Assembly (NCBI GenBank): GCA_965261065.1
Contig: OZ253444.1
Span: 3,596,001 to 3,660,000, forward strand
Direction: 5' to 3'
DNA from: JAKZVK01 sp965261065
Lineage (GTDB): Bacteria > Acidobacteriota > Terriglobia > Bryobacterales > UBA6623
DNA length: 64,000 nucleotides
Part shown: in pieces, positions 16,562-24,935 of the stretch
How the letters are laid out: each line of letters starts with the position of its first letter
Numbering within the stretch: position 1 is the stretch's first letter
Notes under the pieces: generated by a model
Database searches by the model: none
The model's input: only the letters and a program-made list of their open reading frames with translations
Told to the model about the DNA's origin: nothing
Translations under genes and position numbers: made by a program

Positions 16562-16607
16562 ACGTCGGCCCCGAGGTCGACGCTGCCCGCCGGAGGTGCG
16601 CGCCACA
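16562..16607. repeat. 46 bp direct repeat, right copy; 302 bp gene-free stretch
   Basis: ACGTCGGCCCCGAGGTCGAC then GCTGCCCGCCGGAGGTGCGC, matching 12026-12071. Apart from this, 16367-16668 holds no recognisable gene or signal. Confidence 0.6.
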
Positions 16608-16668
16608 CCCGACTTCGTGCTGTCATAGATACTCGAACTTCCAGATGATCCGGTGCCACGGTGGCAGG

Positions 16669-18390
16669 TCACTCCCTCCTGAGCGGCTTCAACACCCGGC
16701 CTGGGGCGGCGTCGGTTGATTCGCCTCCGTCGATCACCAACCTGCCATTCACCATCACGTAATCAAGCCCGGTGGCGTAGGCCACCGGCTTCTGGAAGCT
16801 CGCCTGGTCCTGGATCGCCTCGGGGTCGAACACCAGTAAGTCTGCCTGCATGCCGGGGGCGATGCGGCCTCGGTCGTAGAGGCGCAGCCGGTTAGCGGCC
16901 AGGGACGTCATGCGGCGCACGGCGTTCTCGAGCGTGATCACCTTCGCCTCGCGCACGTACTTGGCCAGCACGCGCGGGAAGGCGCCGAACGCCCGCGGAT
17001 GGGCGCTGGTCGCGGTGGCGGCGTTCATCGGCCAGGCGTCGGTGCAGATGCTCACGAACTCGGCCCGCAACGCCTGGTGCTTCTGCTCCTCGTTCATGCT
17101 CTTGGGGTTGACGCTCACGCCGCCGGCCGCGACCAGGTCGAAGAACGTCGTCCAGTTGTCACTGTTACGTAGCCGCGCGATCTCGGGGAGCGACTTGCCC
17201 TCGTAACCCTTGTCGATGTCGTCGGAGACGCGCGCGACGAGCACGTTGTTCCAGTCCTGCCCGACGTGGCGATACCAGTTCTCCCAATCCGACGTCGTCT
17301 CGACTTCGCGCCGCAGCGCCCGGCGCACGGCCGCATCCGACAGCGTCGCGAGAAACGCCTCCGAGCCCTCGGCGTAGTGCCGCGGATGCACGAACGACCC
17401 CAACCCGATGCCGTTGCGAATGTAGGGATAGATGTCGGCCGTCACGTCGAGGCCGCGCGTCCGCGTCGACTCGATCAACCGGATCGCCGCGGCCATCAAC
17501 GGCCAGTTCTCTTCGCCGGCCGCCTTCAGGTGATAAATGTGCACCGGGATGCCGGCACTCTCGCCCACCTCAATCGCCTCGCGGATGGCGTCGAGCACCT
17601 TGCCGCTCTCGTTGCGCATGTGGGTGAAATAGACCCCGCCATGCTCGGCGGCGGCCTCGGCCAGTGCGACAATCTCGCTGGTCTCGGCATACGTGCCCGG
17701 CGGATAGATGAGCGCGGTCGACAGGCCCACGGCCCCGTCACGCATCGCGTCGGCAACCAGGCCCTTCATTTGGTCGAGTTGCTCGGCGCTTGGCGCGACG
17801 TCTTCGTCACCGAGCACGATGCGCCGCACCTGCGCCGCGCCCACGTTGTGGATGACGTTCAGGCGCAGGCCCTTGTCCTCGAGCAGGCGGTCGTATTCGG
17901 CGTAGGTGGTCCACGTGAGGACGAGGCTCTCGGCCTGGTCGATGTCTTTGATGGTGTGGGCATTCTGCGGCGCGGGCGAGGAGCCTTCGCCGGCCAGCAT
18001 AGTGGTGATACCCTGGCGCAGCTTGCTCTCGGCGGCGTCGCGGTCTTCGAGCAGCGGGAACGTGCGTCCGCCCATCATGTCGATGAAGCCGGGCGTAACC
18101 ACGCGGCCGGCGGCGTCGATGGTGCGTGTTGATTCACGCCCTGAGAGGTCGCCGATCTCGACGATCGTCCCGCCGCGCACGCCGACATCGGCGCGGTACC
18201 AGGCGTTGCCGGAGCCGTCGACAATGCGTCCGTTGGTGATGACGATGTCGAACGGCCCGGTGGTAGGGGCCGCGGGCGCGCAGGCGGAGAAGAGCATCAG
18301 AGCCGCCGTCAATAGCAAGGTCGCGAGCAGCAGCGTTACGAGCCGACTGTTTGCAAGCGGCGCGGCGGGATTTCGGTTGATCATGAGCAT
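16669..18390 (-). CDS. N-acyl-D-amino-acid deacylase / D-aminoacylase-family amidohydrolase, lipoprotein
   Basis: 573 residues from the ATG at 18390 (AGGACACACACG just upstream). The N-terminal hydrophobic stretch ends in a lipobox (LMLFSACAP). Amidohydrolase-superfamily features: DIVITNGRIVDGSGN, the metal-site start VTPGFIDMMG where the usual H-x-H is altered, TFTHMRNES (here VYFTHMRNES), IYHLKAAG, and the late conserved Asp region SICTDAWPM and ASAHPRAFG. The order fits the D-aminoacylase/dihydroorotase-like family widespread in Acidobacteriota as secreted enzymes. It probably hydrolyses N-acyl-D-amino acids or related amides outside the cytoplasm. The missing HxH (GGR at that position) makes the metal chemistry uncertain. 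Confidence 0.88.
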   Translation of the reverse strand: MLMINRNPAAPLANSRLVTLLLATLLLTAALMLFSACAPAAPTTGPFDIVITNGRIVDGSGNAWYRADVGVRGGTIVEIGDLSGRESTRTIDAAGRVVTPGFIDMMGGRTFPLLEDRDAAESKLRQGITTMLAGEGSSPAPQNAHTIKDIDQAESLVLTWTTYAEYDRLLEDKGLRLNVIHNVGAAQVRRIVLGDEDVAPSAEQLDQMKGLVADAMRDGAVGLSTALIYPPGTYAETSEIVALAEAAAEHGGVYFTHMRNESGKVLDAIREAIEVGESAGIPVHIYHLKAAGEENWPLMAAAIRLIESTRTRGLDVTADIYPYIRNGIGLGSFVHPRHYAEGSEAFLATLSDAAVRRALRREVETTSDWENWYRHVGQDWNNVLVARVSDDIDKGYEGKSLPEIARLRNSDNWTTFFDLVAAGGVSVNPKSMNEEQKHQALRAEFVSICTDAWPMNAATATSAHPRAFGAFPRVLAKYVREAKVITLENAVRRMTSLAANRLRLYDRGRIAPGMQADLLVFDPEAIQDQASFQKPVAYATGLDYVMVNGRLVIDGGESTDAAPGRVLKPLRRE

Positions 18391-18469
18391 CGTGTGTGTC
18401 CTGTTGCGAGTTTTCGTCGCATCATGATAACGCGGTGGGGTTGACGGGTTACCGGCGCCAACTCCGCCC

Positions 18470-18498
18470 AAGGGTCGACACAGCGGTCGACCCCTACG
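18470..18498. repeat. Intergenic palindrome GGGTCGAC…GTCGACCCCTAC
   Basis: AGGGTCGACACAGCGGTCGA followed by CCCCTACGA; related to 36104-36131. Part of the TGTAGGGGC-like group read from the other strand. Confidence 0.6.
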
Positions 18499-18560
18499 AG
18501 GCTTGTGGCTCGCGATGGTACACGAGACTGGGTTGCTGTGAGCCAGAAGGGAGCCGCTCC

Positions 18561-18614
18561 GAGGACCTGAGAACCGAGGAATCGGTCCTCGGCAAGGCTG
18601 GAGCCTTACGCCAC
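18561..18614. repeat. Dispersed repeat family 2, copy 1
   Basis: Contains GAGGAATCGGTCCTCGG and CAAGGCTGGAGCCTTACGCC. A second copy lies at 56409-56461 in the same orientation and an inverted partial copy at 56321-56362. Confidence 0.7.
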
Positions 18615-18630
18615 GGGGATCCGGCTGCTG

Positions 18631-18761
18631 TTATTCCATCCCCAATAGCTCTCGAAGAATGGGCAGTTGCTTTTGCGAGAAGACCAACAAGGCCAACCCA
18701 AGATAGAACACACCGCAACCCATGATCCCGACGCGATGAATCCAACCGGGACGAAGCTGTT
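18631..18761 (-). pseudogene. Nramp-type transporter, C-terminal piece
   Basis: Last part of the transporter gene that starts at 23290. Across the IS1595 copy 3 insertion the frame reads NNLAYLPKQLRPGWIHRVG, then IMGCGVFYLGLALLVFSQKQ and ends LRELLGME. One membrane helix is visible. The junction is fixed by the 8 bp duplication TTGGCAAA. Confidence 0.75.
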
Positions 18762-18769
18762 TTGGCAAA

Positions 18770-19800
18770 GCCGGATATCCACTTGACTCAGGTGACCCCA
18801 ACATCTTGTAGTTGGGCTCACAGCGTCTTAGCGTCCCAATCGGCGACGATCGAGCGGTACGGCGTCGGCTCCACCGCCATGGCCTGCTGCACAAGGCGGT
18901 AGAAGAGCTTGCCCCGACTGCGTGATCTGCGCCGATTGAAGCGGAACACGAACTCGTCGAGATAGTAGTCCAGATGCTCGTGGCTGACCGCCCCCTGATG
19001 CGTGCCCAGCATCCAGCGCTTGAGTAGCGAGATCGCCAAGTGCACCCTCGGCAGTAGCTGCGAGGCCTGCTCGCGGCGGTTGTTAATCGAGATGATACGA
19101 CGCTGGTAGTCCTTCTTCTTGAGCGGATCGTAGCCCGACCAGTTGTCGGTAACAACCACGCTGCCCGGCTCGACCGACTCCTCGACGAAGGGCATCAAAC
19201 TGGCCGCCGAGGCGTTCTGAACGCGCTGCATGCGGATGCGCCCCAGTCCGGTGCCTCTCTCTTCCGCGGCGACTGCAATCAACGCTTTACGCTCGGTCTG
19301 CCGGCCGATTACCCCTTCTTCTTCAGCGCCCCAGTAGGTCTCATCGACCTCGACGAGGCCCGTCAATCGCTCCCGCCCCGGGCGCACCATCGCTCGCCTC
19401 AGCTTGTGCATCCAAGGCCAGGCGGTTTGGTAACTGCCCAGTCCCAGAACGCGCTGTAGACCCAGGGCGCTGGCCCCATTCTTCTGCGTGGTGATGGTCC
19501 ACATCGCCCGGAACCACAGCCGCAGCGGCTTGCGTGTGTCTTGAAAGATCGTGCCGGCGGTGACGGAGGTTTGCCGCCCGCAGCGAGCGCATTCGAACCA
19601 CACTTTGCGCACCGGCCAAGCGCGCTCATGCCCACACCTTGGACAGCGGAAACCCTCTGGCCAGCGCAAGGCGAACAGATAGTCGCGGCAAGCCTCCTCG
19701 CTCGCAAAGTGAGACTCGAATTCGAGTTGGTCGCGCGGGTAATCCTCCACCAAGCCCTACACTACATCTTGGGGTCACCTGAGTCAAGTGGATACCCAGC
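18770..19800 (-). mobile_element. IS1595-family element, copy 3
   Basis: 1031 bp, same ends as the other copies, flanked by an exact 8 bp duplication TTGGCAAA (18762-18769, 19801-19808). Inserted near the 3' end of an already damaged Nramp-type gene. Confidence 0.96.
18818..19750 (-). CDS. IS1595-family transposase
   Basis: 310-residue transposase identical in its protein motifs to copy 2 (zinc ribbon, DETYWG, VVTDNWSGY). GTG at 19750 is taken as start by comparison with copy 2; a TTG one codon earlier is possible here. Confidence 0.96.
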   Translation of the reverse strand: MEDYPRDQLEFESHFASEEACRDYLFALRWPEGFRCPRCGHERAWPVRKVWFECARCGRQTSVTAGTIFQDTRKPLRLWFRAMWTITTQKNGASALGLQRVLGLGSYQTAWPWMHKLRRAMVRPGRERLTGLVEVDETYWGAEEEGVIGRQTERKALIAVAAEERGTGLGRIRMQRVQNASAASLMPFVEESVEPGSVVVTDNWSGYDPLKKKDYQRRIISINNRREQASQLLPRVHLAISLLKRWMLGTHQGAVSHEHLDYYLDEFVFRFNRRRSRSRGKLFYRLVQQAMAVEPTPYRSIVADWDAKTL

Positions 19801-19971
19801 TTGGCAAATAGGCCAGGTTGTTTCGCAGCACGAAGAAAGCCGTCAAGCCTAACCCGATGTTGTTCAAATTGGCAATCACCAACACCATGACCTTGGGACT
19901 TTCATACTTGGTGAAATACCAGGCGCAAACAAAGGTCCACGTTACATAGATGGCCAGGATTGTGTAGTAGA
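19801..19971 (-). pseudogene. Nramp-type transporter, middle piece
   Basis: Reads YYTILAIYVTWTFVCAWYF, TKYESPKVMVLVIANLNNIG and LGLTAFFVLRNNLAYL: two membrane helices lying between the IS1380 and IS1595 insertions. Joined upstream to …QVGRIY at 21836 and downstream to the piece at 18631-18761. Confidence 0.75.
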
Positions 19972-21835
19972 CCCGCATTTTCAATTTGATGTATAAGCTT
20001 CAGACCATCCAGCGACCTTCAGCGTCTTTATTGATAGGGGCTAGAGCCCGATAAGGACGCCATGGAGGTCAACACCCGATGGGTGAAAAAGAAAACAAGC
20101 CGTTTCAGCTCACGTTCAATGGATTTCTCAAAGTCGATTTCCAAGGATCGCGAGTCACCTCGGATGGCGGTCTGATTCTCGTTCGCGAACTGGATGAACG
20201 ACTCGGACTCGGCCAGCTGATCGACGAGCATATCAGCGACTCGCGACAAGGCTTGAACAAGAAGTTCCCGCTGGCCGATCTGCTGCGGCAGTCGGTCTAC
20301 AGCCGACTCGCTGGCTACGAGGACCTCAATGACGCCGTTCGAGTATCCGCCGATCCGACCTTTCGCTTGATCGGCTCGAAGAGGAACTGGGATCGCGGAG
20401 CAGCCTTGACCTCGACGCTGCATGGCTTCGAGACGGAGATGCTGGCGAGCGAAGAGAACTTGCTGGGGCTGATGGCAGTGAACCGGGAGCTGGTCGCGCA
20501 AGCCGAAGCTCCCGACGGTTCAGACCGCGTGGTGCTCGACATGGACTCCACGGAGAGCCTCGTCCACGGCCAACAGGAAGGCAGTGCCTACAACGGCCAT
20601 TTTGAGTCCCTCTGCTATCACCCGCTGTTGCTGTTCAACCAGCACGGCGACTGCCTAGGCGCGAAGCTGCGTCCCGGCAACGTGCACAGCGCCGAGGACT
20701 GGGACGAGCTGCTACTGCCGGAGATCGAACGACAACAGGCGGAGGGCAAACAGGTGACGTTCCGCGCCGACGCCGCCTTCGCCAAGCCCGAGATCTACGA
20801 GGCGATGGAGGAGCGCGGCGTGGACTACGTGATTCGCATCCCGGCGAACAAGAGCCTGGAGCTGGAGATCGAGGACATCCTGTTTCGGCCACCGGGCAGG
20901 CCGAACGCCAAGCCCCTAGTGCGCTACAAGAGTTTTCGCTATCAGGCCGAGAGCTGGTCGAAGGCAAGGCGAGTTGTCGCCAAGGTCGAGCATCACCAGG
21001 GCGAACTATTCCCGCGCGTCGGATTTGTCGTGACGAGCATGAGCTTGCCGAGCCGTTCGGTCGTGCGGTTCTACAACAAGCGCGGCACGGCGGAGCAGTG
21101 GATCAAAGAAGGCAAACAGGCCACGCACTGGACCCGCTTGTCGTGTCACCGCTTCCGAGCCAACGAGGTACGGCTGCAACTCAGCGTGCTGGCCTACAAC
21201 CTGGGCAACCTGTGGCGGCGGCTAGGGCTGCCGCAGCGAATCAAAAGCTGGTCGCTAACGAGTTTGCAACACAGGTTGATGAAGACCGGCGGTCGGCTGG
21301 TCAAGCATGCTCGCTACTACTGGTTGCTGCTGGCGGAGGGGCATCTGAACCGGCGGCTGTTCGGTGACATGCTGCATAGGATCTGGGCGCTGCCTGTGCC
21401 GGGTGGGTAGCGTTGCCCGGGCGAGGATCAACAGTTTTTGGCTCCAAAAAGGTTTCGCAGGGAGCAGTGTCGGCCGGAGCGCCGTTCAGTCCGCTCAATC
21501 AACGTCTGTGAGCGGACGGACGAGCCCTGGCGCCTACCGGCGGAGGTGATGTGCAGGGTTCAGCGCGAAAAGACGTGGTATTCGGCGCAGCGGGGGTGTA
21601 TCCTGTGACCGTGCCAGGGCCAAAATGGAAATCCTGGCTAAATCCAGAAAGCCCTGTAGCCTGCTGCGTTGTGAAGACATACTCTCACCCTCCGTGGTAA
21701 CTGAAACTCAACAACCCCATGAACCATTTTTCGAGGCATCGACGAATAGCTTCCCATTCACCTCGCAAGCGATCGCGTAGCGATAGCGAGCAGTCTTGTT
21801 GCCGTTAACCCTGCGACCAGCCTCGATGATCCCCC
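19972..21835 (+). mobile_element. IS1380-family element with extra 3' sequence
   Basis: 1864 bp insert between two copies of GTAGA (19967-19971, 21836-21840). Removing it with one GTAGA restores GRIYYTILAIYVTWTF in the Nramp-type gene, which fixes the boundaries. It contains one IS1380 transposase gene. I cannot see matching terminal inverted repeats at these exact ends, and more than 400 bp follow the transposase gene. So the insert may be an IS1380 that carried adjacent DNA along, as ISEcp1 does. On the minus strand at 21711-21833 a short frame (NGNKTARYRYAIACEVNGKL) has protein-like composition but no family I recognise. Confidence 0.7.
20079..21410 (+). CDS. IS1380-family transposase
   Basis: 443-residue DDE transposase. 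N-terminal region LTFNGFLKVDFQGSRVTSDG and LILVRELDERLGL are typical of the family; DMDSTE carries the first catalytic Asp, RADAAFAKPEIYEAMEERGV the second and YNKRGTAEQWIKEGKQA the Glu. The length is normal and the frame is intact. GGAGG lies 11 bases before the ATG. Confidence 0.95.
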   Translation: MGEKENKPFQLTFNGFLKVDFQGSRVTSDGGLILVRELDERLGLGQLIDEHISDSRQGLNKKFPLADLLRQSVYSRLAGYEDLNDAVRVSADPTFRLIGSKRNWDRGAALTSTLHGFETEMLASEENLLGLMAVNRELVAQAEAPDGSDRVVLDMDSTESLVHGQQEGSAYNGHFESLCYHPLLLFNQHGDCLGAKLRPGNVHSAEDWDELLLPEIERQQAEGKQVTFRADAAFAKPEIYEAMEERGVDYVIRIPANKSLELEIEDILFRPPGRPNAKPLVRYKSFRYQAESWSKARRVVAKVEHHQGELFPRVGFVVTSMSLPSRSVVRFYNKRGTAEQWIKEGKQATHWTRLSCHRFRANEVRLQLSVLAYNLGNLWRRLGLPQRIKSWSLTSLQHRLMKTGGRLVKHARYYWLLLAEGHLNRRLFGDMLHRIWALPVPGG

Positions 21836-23290
21836 GTAGATGCGGCCGACTTGATGGGGCTGCATGGTCTCGCGAACCCGGCGACTGCCCGACCAGATGA
21901 TATCGGTCCAGCGGCGGCAGACACCCTCGACGATCGACATTTGGCTGGGCAGCAGCACCAGCAAGCCAACGATCAGCGTGGCCATCCACAGCGTTTGGGC
22001 CGTCGCGGGGCTGAAGTCCGGCGCGTTGCGAATGCCGTCGGCCGAGATGATGGATTGAGATCATTCGAGGCCTGCCGCATCGTGAAACAACTCGGAATGC
22101 GGCGAGAACTGAATCGAGAGCAAAGCCGGAAGCGCCATGCCCATAAAGCAGCCTGGAGCCCAGATGAAAACCTGGTCGGTGATGATGTACTTCCACCAGG
22201 CTTTCCATCGACGCAAATTCTCGTGGGTCAGTTCAAAGACCTTGCCGATGTGGCTGAGCGTGACGTTACGTCCGCCAATGGCGCTGGGAATCGCACCCAC
22301 CAGGCTTCCCATGCCCCAACCCTTGTCGCGGCAGTAGTTACTGTAGGTCGAGTTACTCAACCCGCCGCCGCCCGCGTATCCGGCGAACGCTCCGAGCAGG
22401 GCGATCTGAGTCAACAAGAGTGTTGGCCACGCTCCGTCCCGCAGCCGTACCAGTAACAGATTGTCAACATTTTCACCGTCCCACTTGCCGTCGCGATCGA
22501 TGTCTTCGAACTTCGTGATCGCCCCGAATTTGTCACGCTCGACGATCGGTTCGACAACATCGAGCCGGCCGTCGCGATCAAAATCCTCGCCTGGATCGAG
22601 AACGCCATTGCCGTTGCGATCTTCGGCTTGGACGACCGGTACGTTGCCGACCTTGAAGAAACCGCTGAAGACGTTCGCCCAGTTTGCCGGACTGACGAAA
22701 AGGACGCCGATGATCAGGCAGAAGCCCAGCACGGCGAAGACCTTGGTTGTCATGACGGCCTGCATCGTGTTGTAGATCTTGCCGCCAACCAGAATCGGCA
22801 ACGAGACGGCGCCTAGCAGAACGAACGCCAGCGTCGTAACAAGCCAGCGGTCTTCTTCCCCAGGCACTCGATCGAGAATCAATGCCGTCAGCACCGCCGC
22901 TCCATGGGTCGACAGTCCGGGAATCAGCGCACCGACGTTAAGCAAAACAAAGACGCCGATCCAGAATTGGGGTCCGGGTTTCGTGCGTAAGAAACCCGTG
23001 AAGACGGGCTCGTCGGTGTAGAGCGCGTAGCGGCCGCACTCGATGTTGTAAAAGACTTGCCCAATGATCGCGACGGCAGCGATCCACATCAGGCTGCCGC
23101 CGTAGCGGGCGGTGATCTCGGCACCCAGCAACCACTCGCCACCGGCAAGCTGAATGCCGCACATGACGATGCCGGGGCCGATGAAGCCGGCCAGGTTTTT
23201 CATGCCGAGAGGTTTTGGCTCGGGCAGCTCCGCCACGGTCCAAGTCGGCAGGCAGGTCTGTGGGAGTTCGGGCTTGCTATCTGTCGCCAT
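21836..23290 (-). pseudogene. Nramp-type metal transporter, 5' part with in-frame TGA
   Basis: The frame from ATG 23290 (AGGAG upstream) codes for an Nramp-like integral membrane protein: GFIGPGIVMCGIQLAGGEWL, several further helices, and a large loop with EF-hand-like repeats (DRNGNGVLDPGEDFDRDGRL, DIDRDGKWDG) unusual for Nramp proteins. It reads to …FHDAAGLE, then TGA at about 22061, and resumes in the same frame SQSIISADGIRNAPDFSPAT, AQTLWMATLIVGLLVLLPSQ, up to QVGRIY where the IS1380 insert begins. Reconstructed length is about 585 residues. The gene is dead three times over: nonsense codon, IS1380 and IS1595. An intact Nramp-like gene of a different subtype is at 42082. Confidence 0.82.
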
Positions 23291-23543
23291 GAATCACTTT
23301 CGGCTCCTGAGTGACAGAATTCCGATCAACGCTCCAGCCCGCCAACCCTGTTTTGGTAGCAGGGGGTAGCAGGTTCAAACATGGATCTTTCTGCAGTCTC
23401 GGTGCTGCACCGGCAGCGGGCTAGCCAACGGTACCACCCAGGGTTCGATACCAACAACCGGAACCGCGGCGGGCCGGTTGGCGCTGGCGGGCCTGCCGTG
23501 CCAGAATCCGTAGATCGACGGCTTCACTTGCGCGGAGGAACCC

Positions 23544-24641
23544 TTGAAACGAGAACACCTGATGACAACCTTGCGGCTCGCAGGATGGCACCCGTTCCTT
23601 TGGGGTCTGCTCTTTTGCATCGCCGGCGCACATGCCGGGGCGCAGACGCCGGCGCGTTGGAAGGCGCACGATATGAATCGTCCGCGGCCACCGGTGGTCA
23701 CGTCGTCGCTGCAGCTTCCGGTGGCGGCGCCGTCGGATGCGCGGGTGCTGTTTGACGGCAGTGACCTCGCGAACTGGCGTATTGAGCAAGGCGGACCCGC
23801 CGGCTGGATCGTCAAGGACGGGTATATGGAGTCGGTCAGTGGAAGCGGTTACGTCTTTACGCGCGACTCGTTCGGCGACGTTCAATTGCATGTGGAGTGG
23901 GCGGCGCCCGTTCCCGCCGAGGGCAAAGGGCAAGGCCGGGGCAATAGCGGCGTCTTCCTGATGGGCCTCTACGAGGTGCAGGTGCTCGATTCGTTTGACA
24001 ACATCACCTATGCGGACGGGCAGGCGGCGGCGGTCTATGGGCAGTACCCGCCGTTGGCGAACGCGGGGCGTCCGCCGGGGGAGTGGCAGAGTTACGACAT
24101 CGTGTTCCGCCGGCCGCGTTTTCGTCCCGACGGCAGTCTCGATCGGCCCGCCCGGTTCACGGTGTTCCACAACGGCGTTCTGGTGCAAGACAACGTCGAG
24201 GTGTGGGGGCCGACGACATGGCTCCAGCACACGCCGTATCAATCGCACTCCGACCGGCTGCCGCTCTCGCTGCAGGACCATGGGAACCCGGTGCGCTATC
24301 GCAACATCTGGGTGCGGGAGTTGCCCGAATGGAAGCGGCCCGGTCCGGCGCATGAGGAGTCGAGGCCGGTGATTACCTTGAAGCCTGAGGTGCTCGATCG
24401 CTACACCGGCACGTACCGCGCGGGGGATGATCGAGCGTTTGTGATTCGCCGGGAGGGGCCGCGGTTGTTCGCGGAGATCTTCAATCGGCCCAACATCGAG
24501 CTGTTGACGCATTCGAAGGACGAGTTTTCGCTGCGATGGACGGCGGCGCGGTTGGTTTTCAACTTGGGTACAGATGGCGTGCCGACCGGGGTGACGTTGC
24601 ATGTGGGGCGCGGTCAGTTCCCGGCGAAGAAGACGGAGTAG
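23544..24641 (+). CDS. Secreted DUF1080 (3-keto-disaccharide hydrolase-like) protein
   Basis: 365 residues: signal peptide (hydrophobic core to AGAQ, about residue 34), then a DUF1080 concanavalin-like domain starting at RVLFDGSDLANWR (about 67-79), with GRGNSGVFLMGLYEVQVLDS and the end RYRNIWVREL, then a small C-terminal beta domain (EVLDRYTGTYRAGDDRAFVI) like the DUF3471/lipocalin-type tails. Family members act on glycans or 3-keto-sugars in the periplasm. The TTG at 23544 has GGAGGA five bases upstream, while the ATG at 23562 would be too far from it, so TTG is preferred. Confidence 0.88.
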   Translation: MKREHLMTTLRLAGWHPFLWGLLFCIAGAHAGAQTPARWKAHDMNRPRPPVVTSSLQLPVAAPSDARVLFDGSDLANWRIEQGGPAGWIVKDGYMESVSGSGYVFTRDSFGDVQLHVEWAAPVPAEGKGQGRGNSGVFLMGLYEVQVLDSFDNITYADGQAAAVYGQYPPLANAGRPPGEWQSYDIVFRRPRFRPDGSLDRPARFTVFHNGVLVQDNVEVWGPTTWLQHTPYQSHSDRLPLSLQDHGNPVRYRNIWVRELPEWKRPGPAHEESRPVITLKPEVLDRYTGTYRAGDDRAFVIRREGPRLFAEIFNRPNIELLTHSKDEFSLRWTAARLVFNLGTDGVPTGVTLHVGRGQFPAKKTE

Positions 24642-24935
24642 GTCTGAGCGGCGGGTCGCCCGCACGAAAGCTTCATGGCGGCCTGTGGCGTAGACCGACG
24701 CTACTGGCGGCTCGAAAGCAACAACACGAGACCCGCTTCCGGCCGGTACGGCCCGTCGTTTCTTGCGGCTTCTCCGCGCGTCTGTTATAAGGAGGAGACC
24801 CCGCCGAGTTCCCCATGCTGGTGTATCTTCATCGCCGCCCGCGGCATTCCTGACTGCCACAGCGCGACGTCTTCGCGGCCTTCCTGTCTGACGTTCGGGA
24901 AGGTGGACCTCGCTTTTTCTCTCTGAGCACGAGCC

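Noticed and set aside
23330..23470. tRNA-like words (GGTTCAAAC, GGGTTCGATACC)
   Set aside because: No acceptor, D or anticodon stem can be paired around them.
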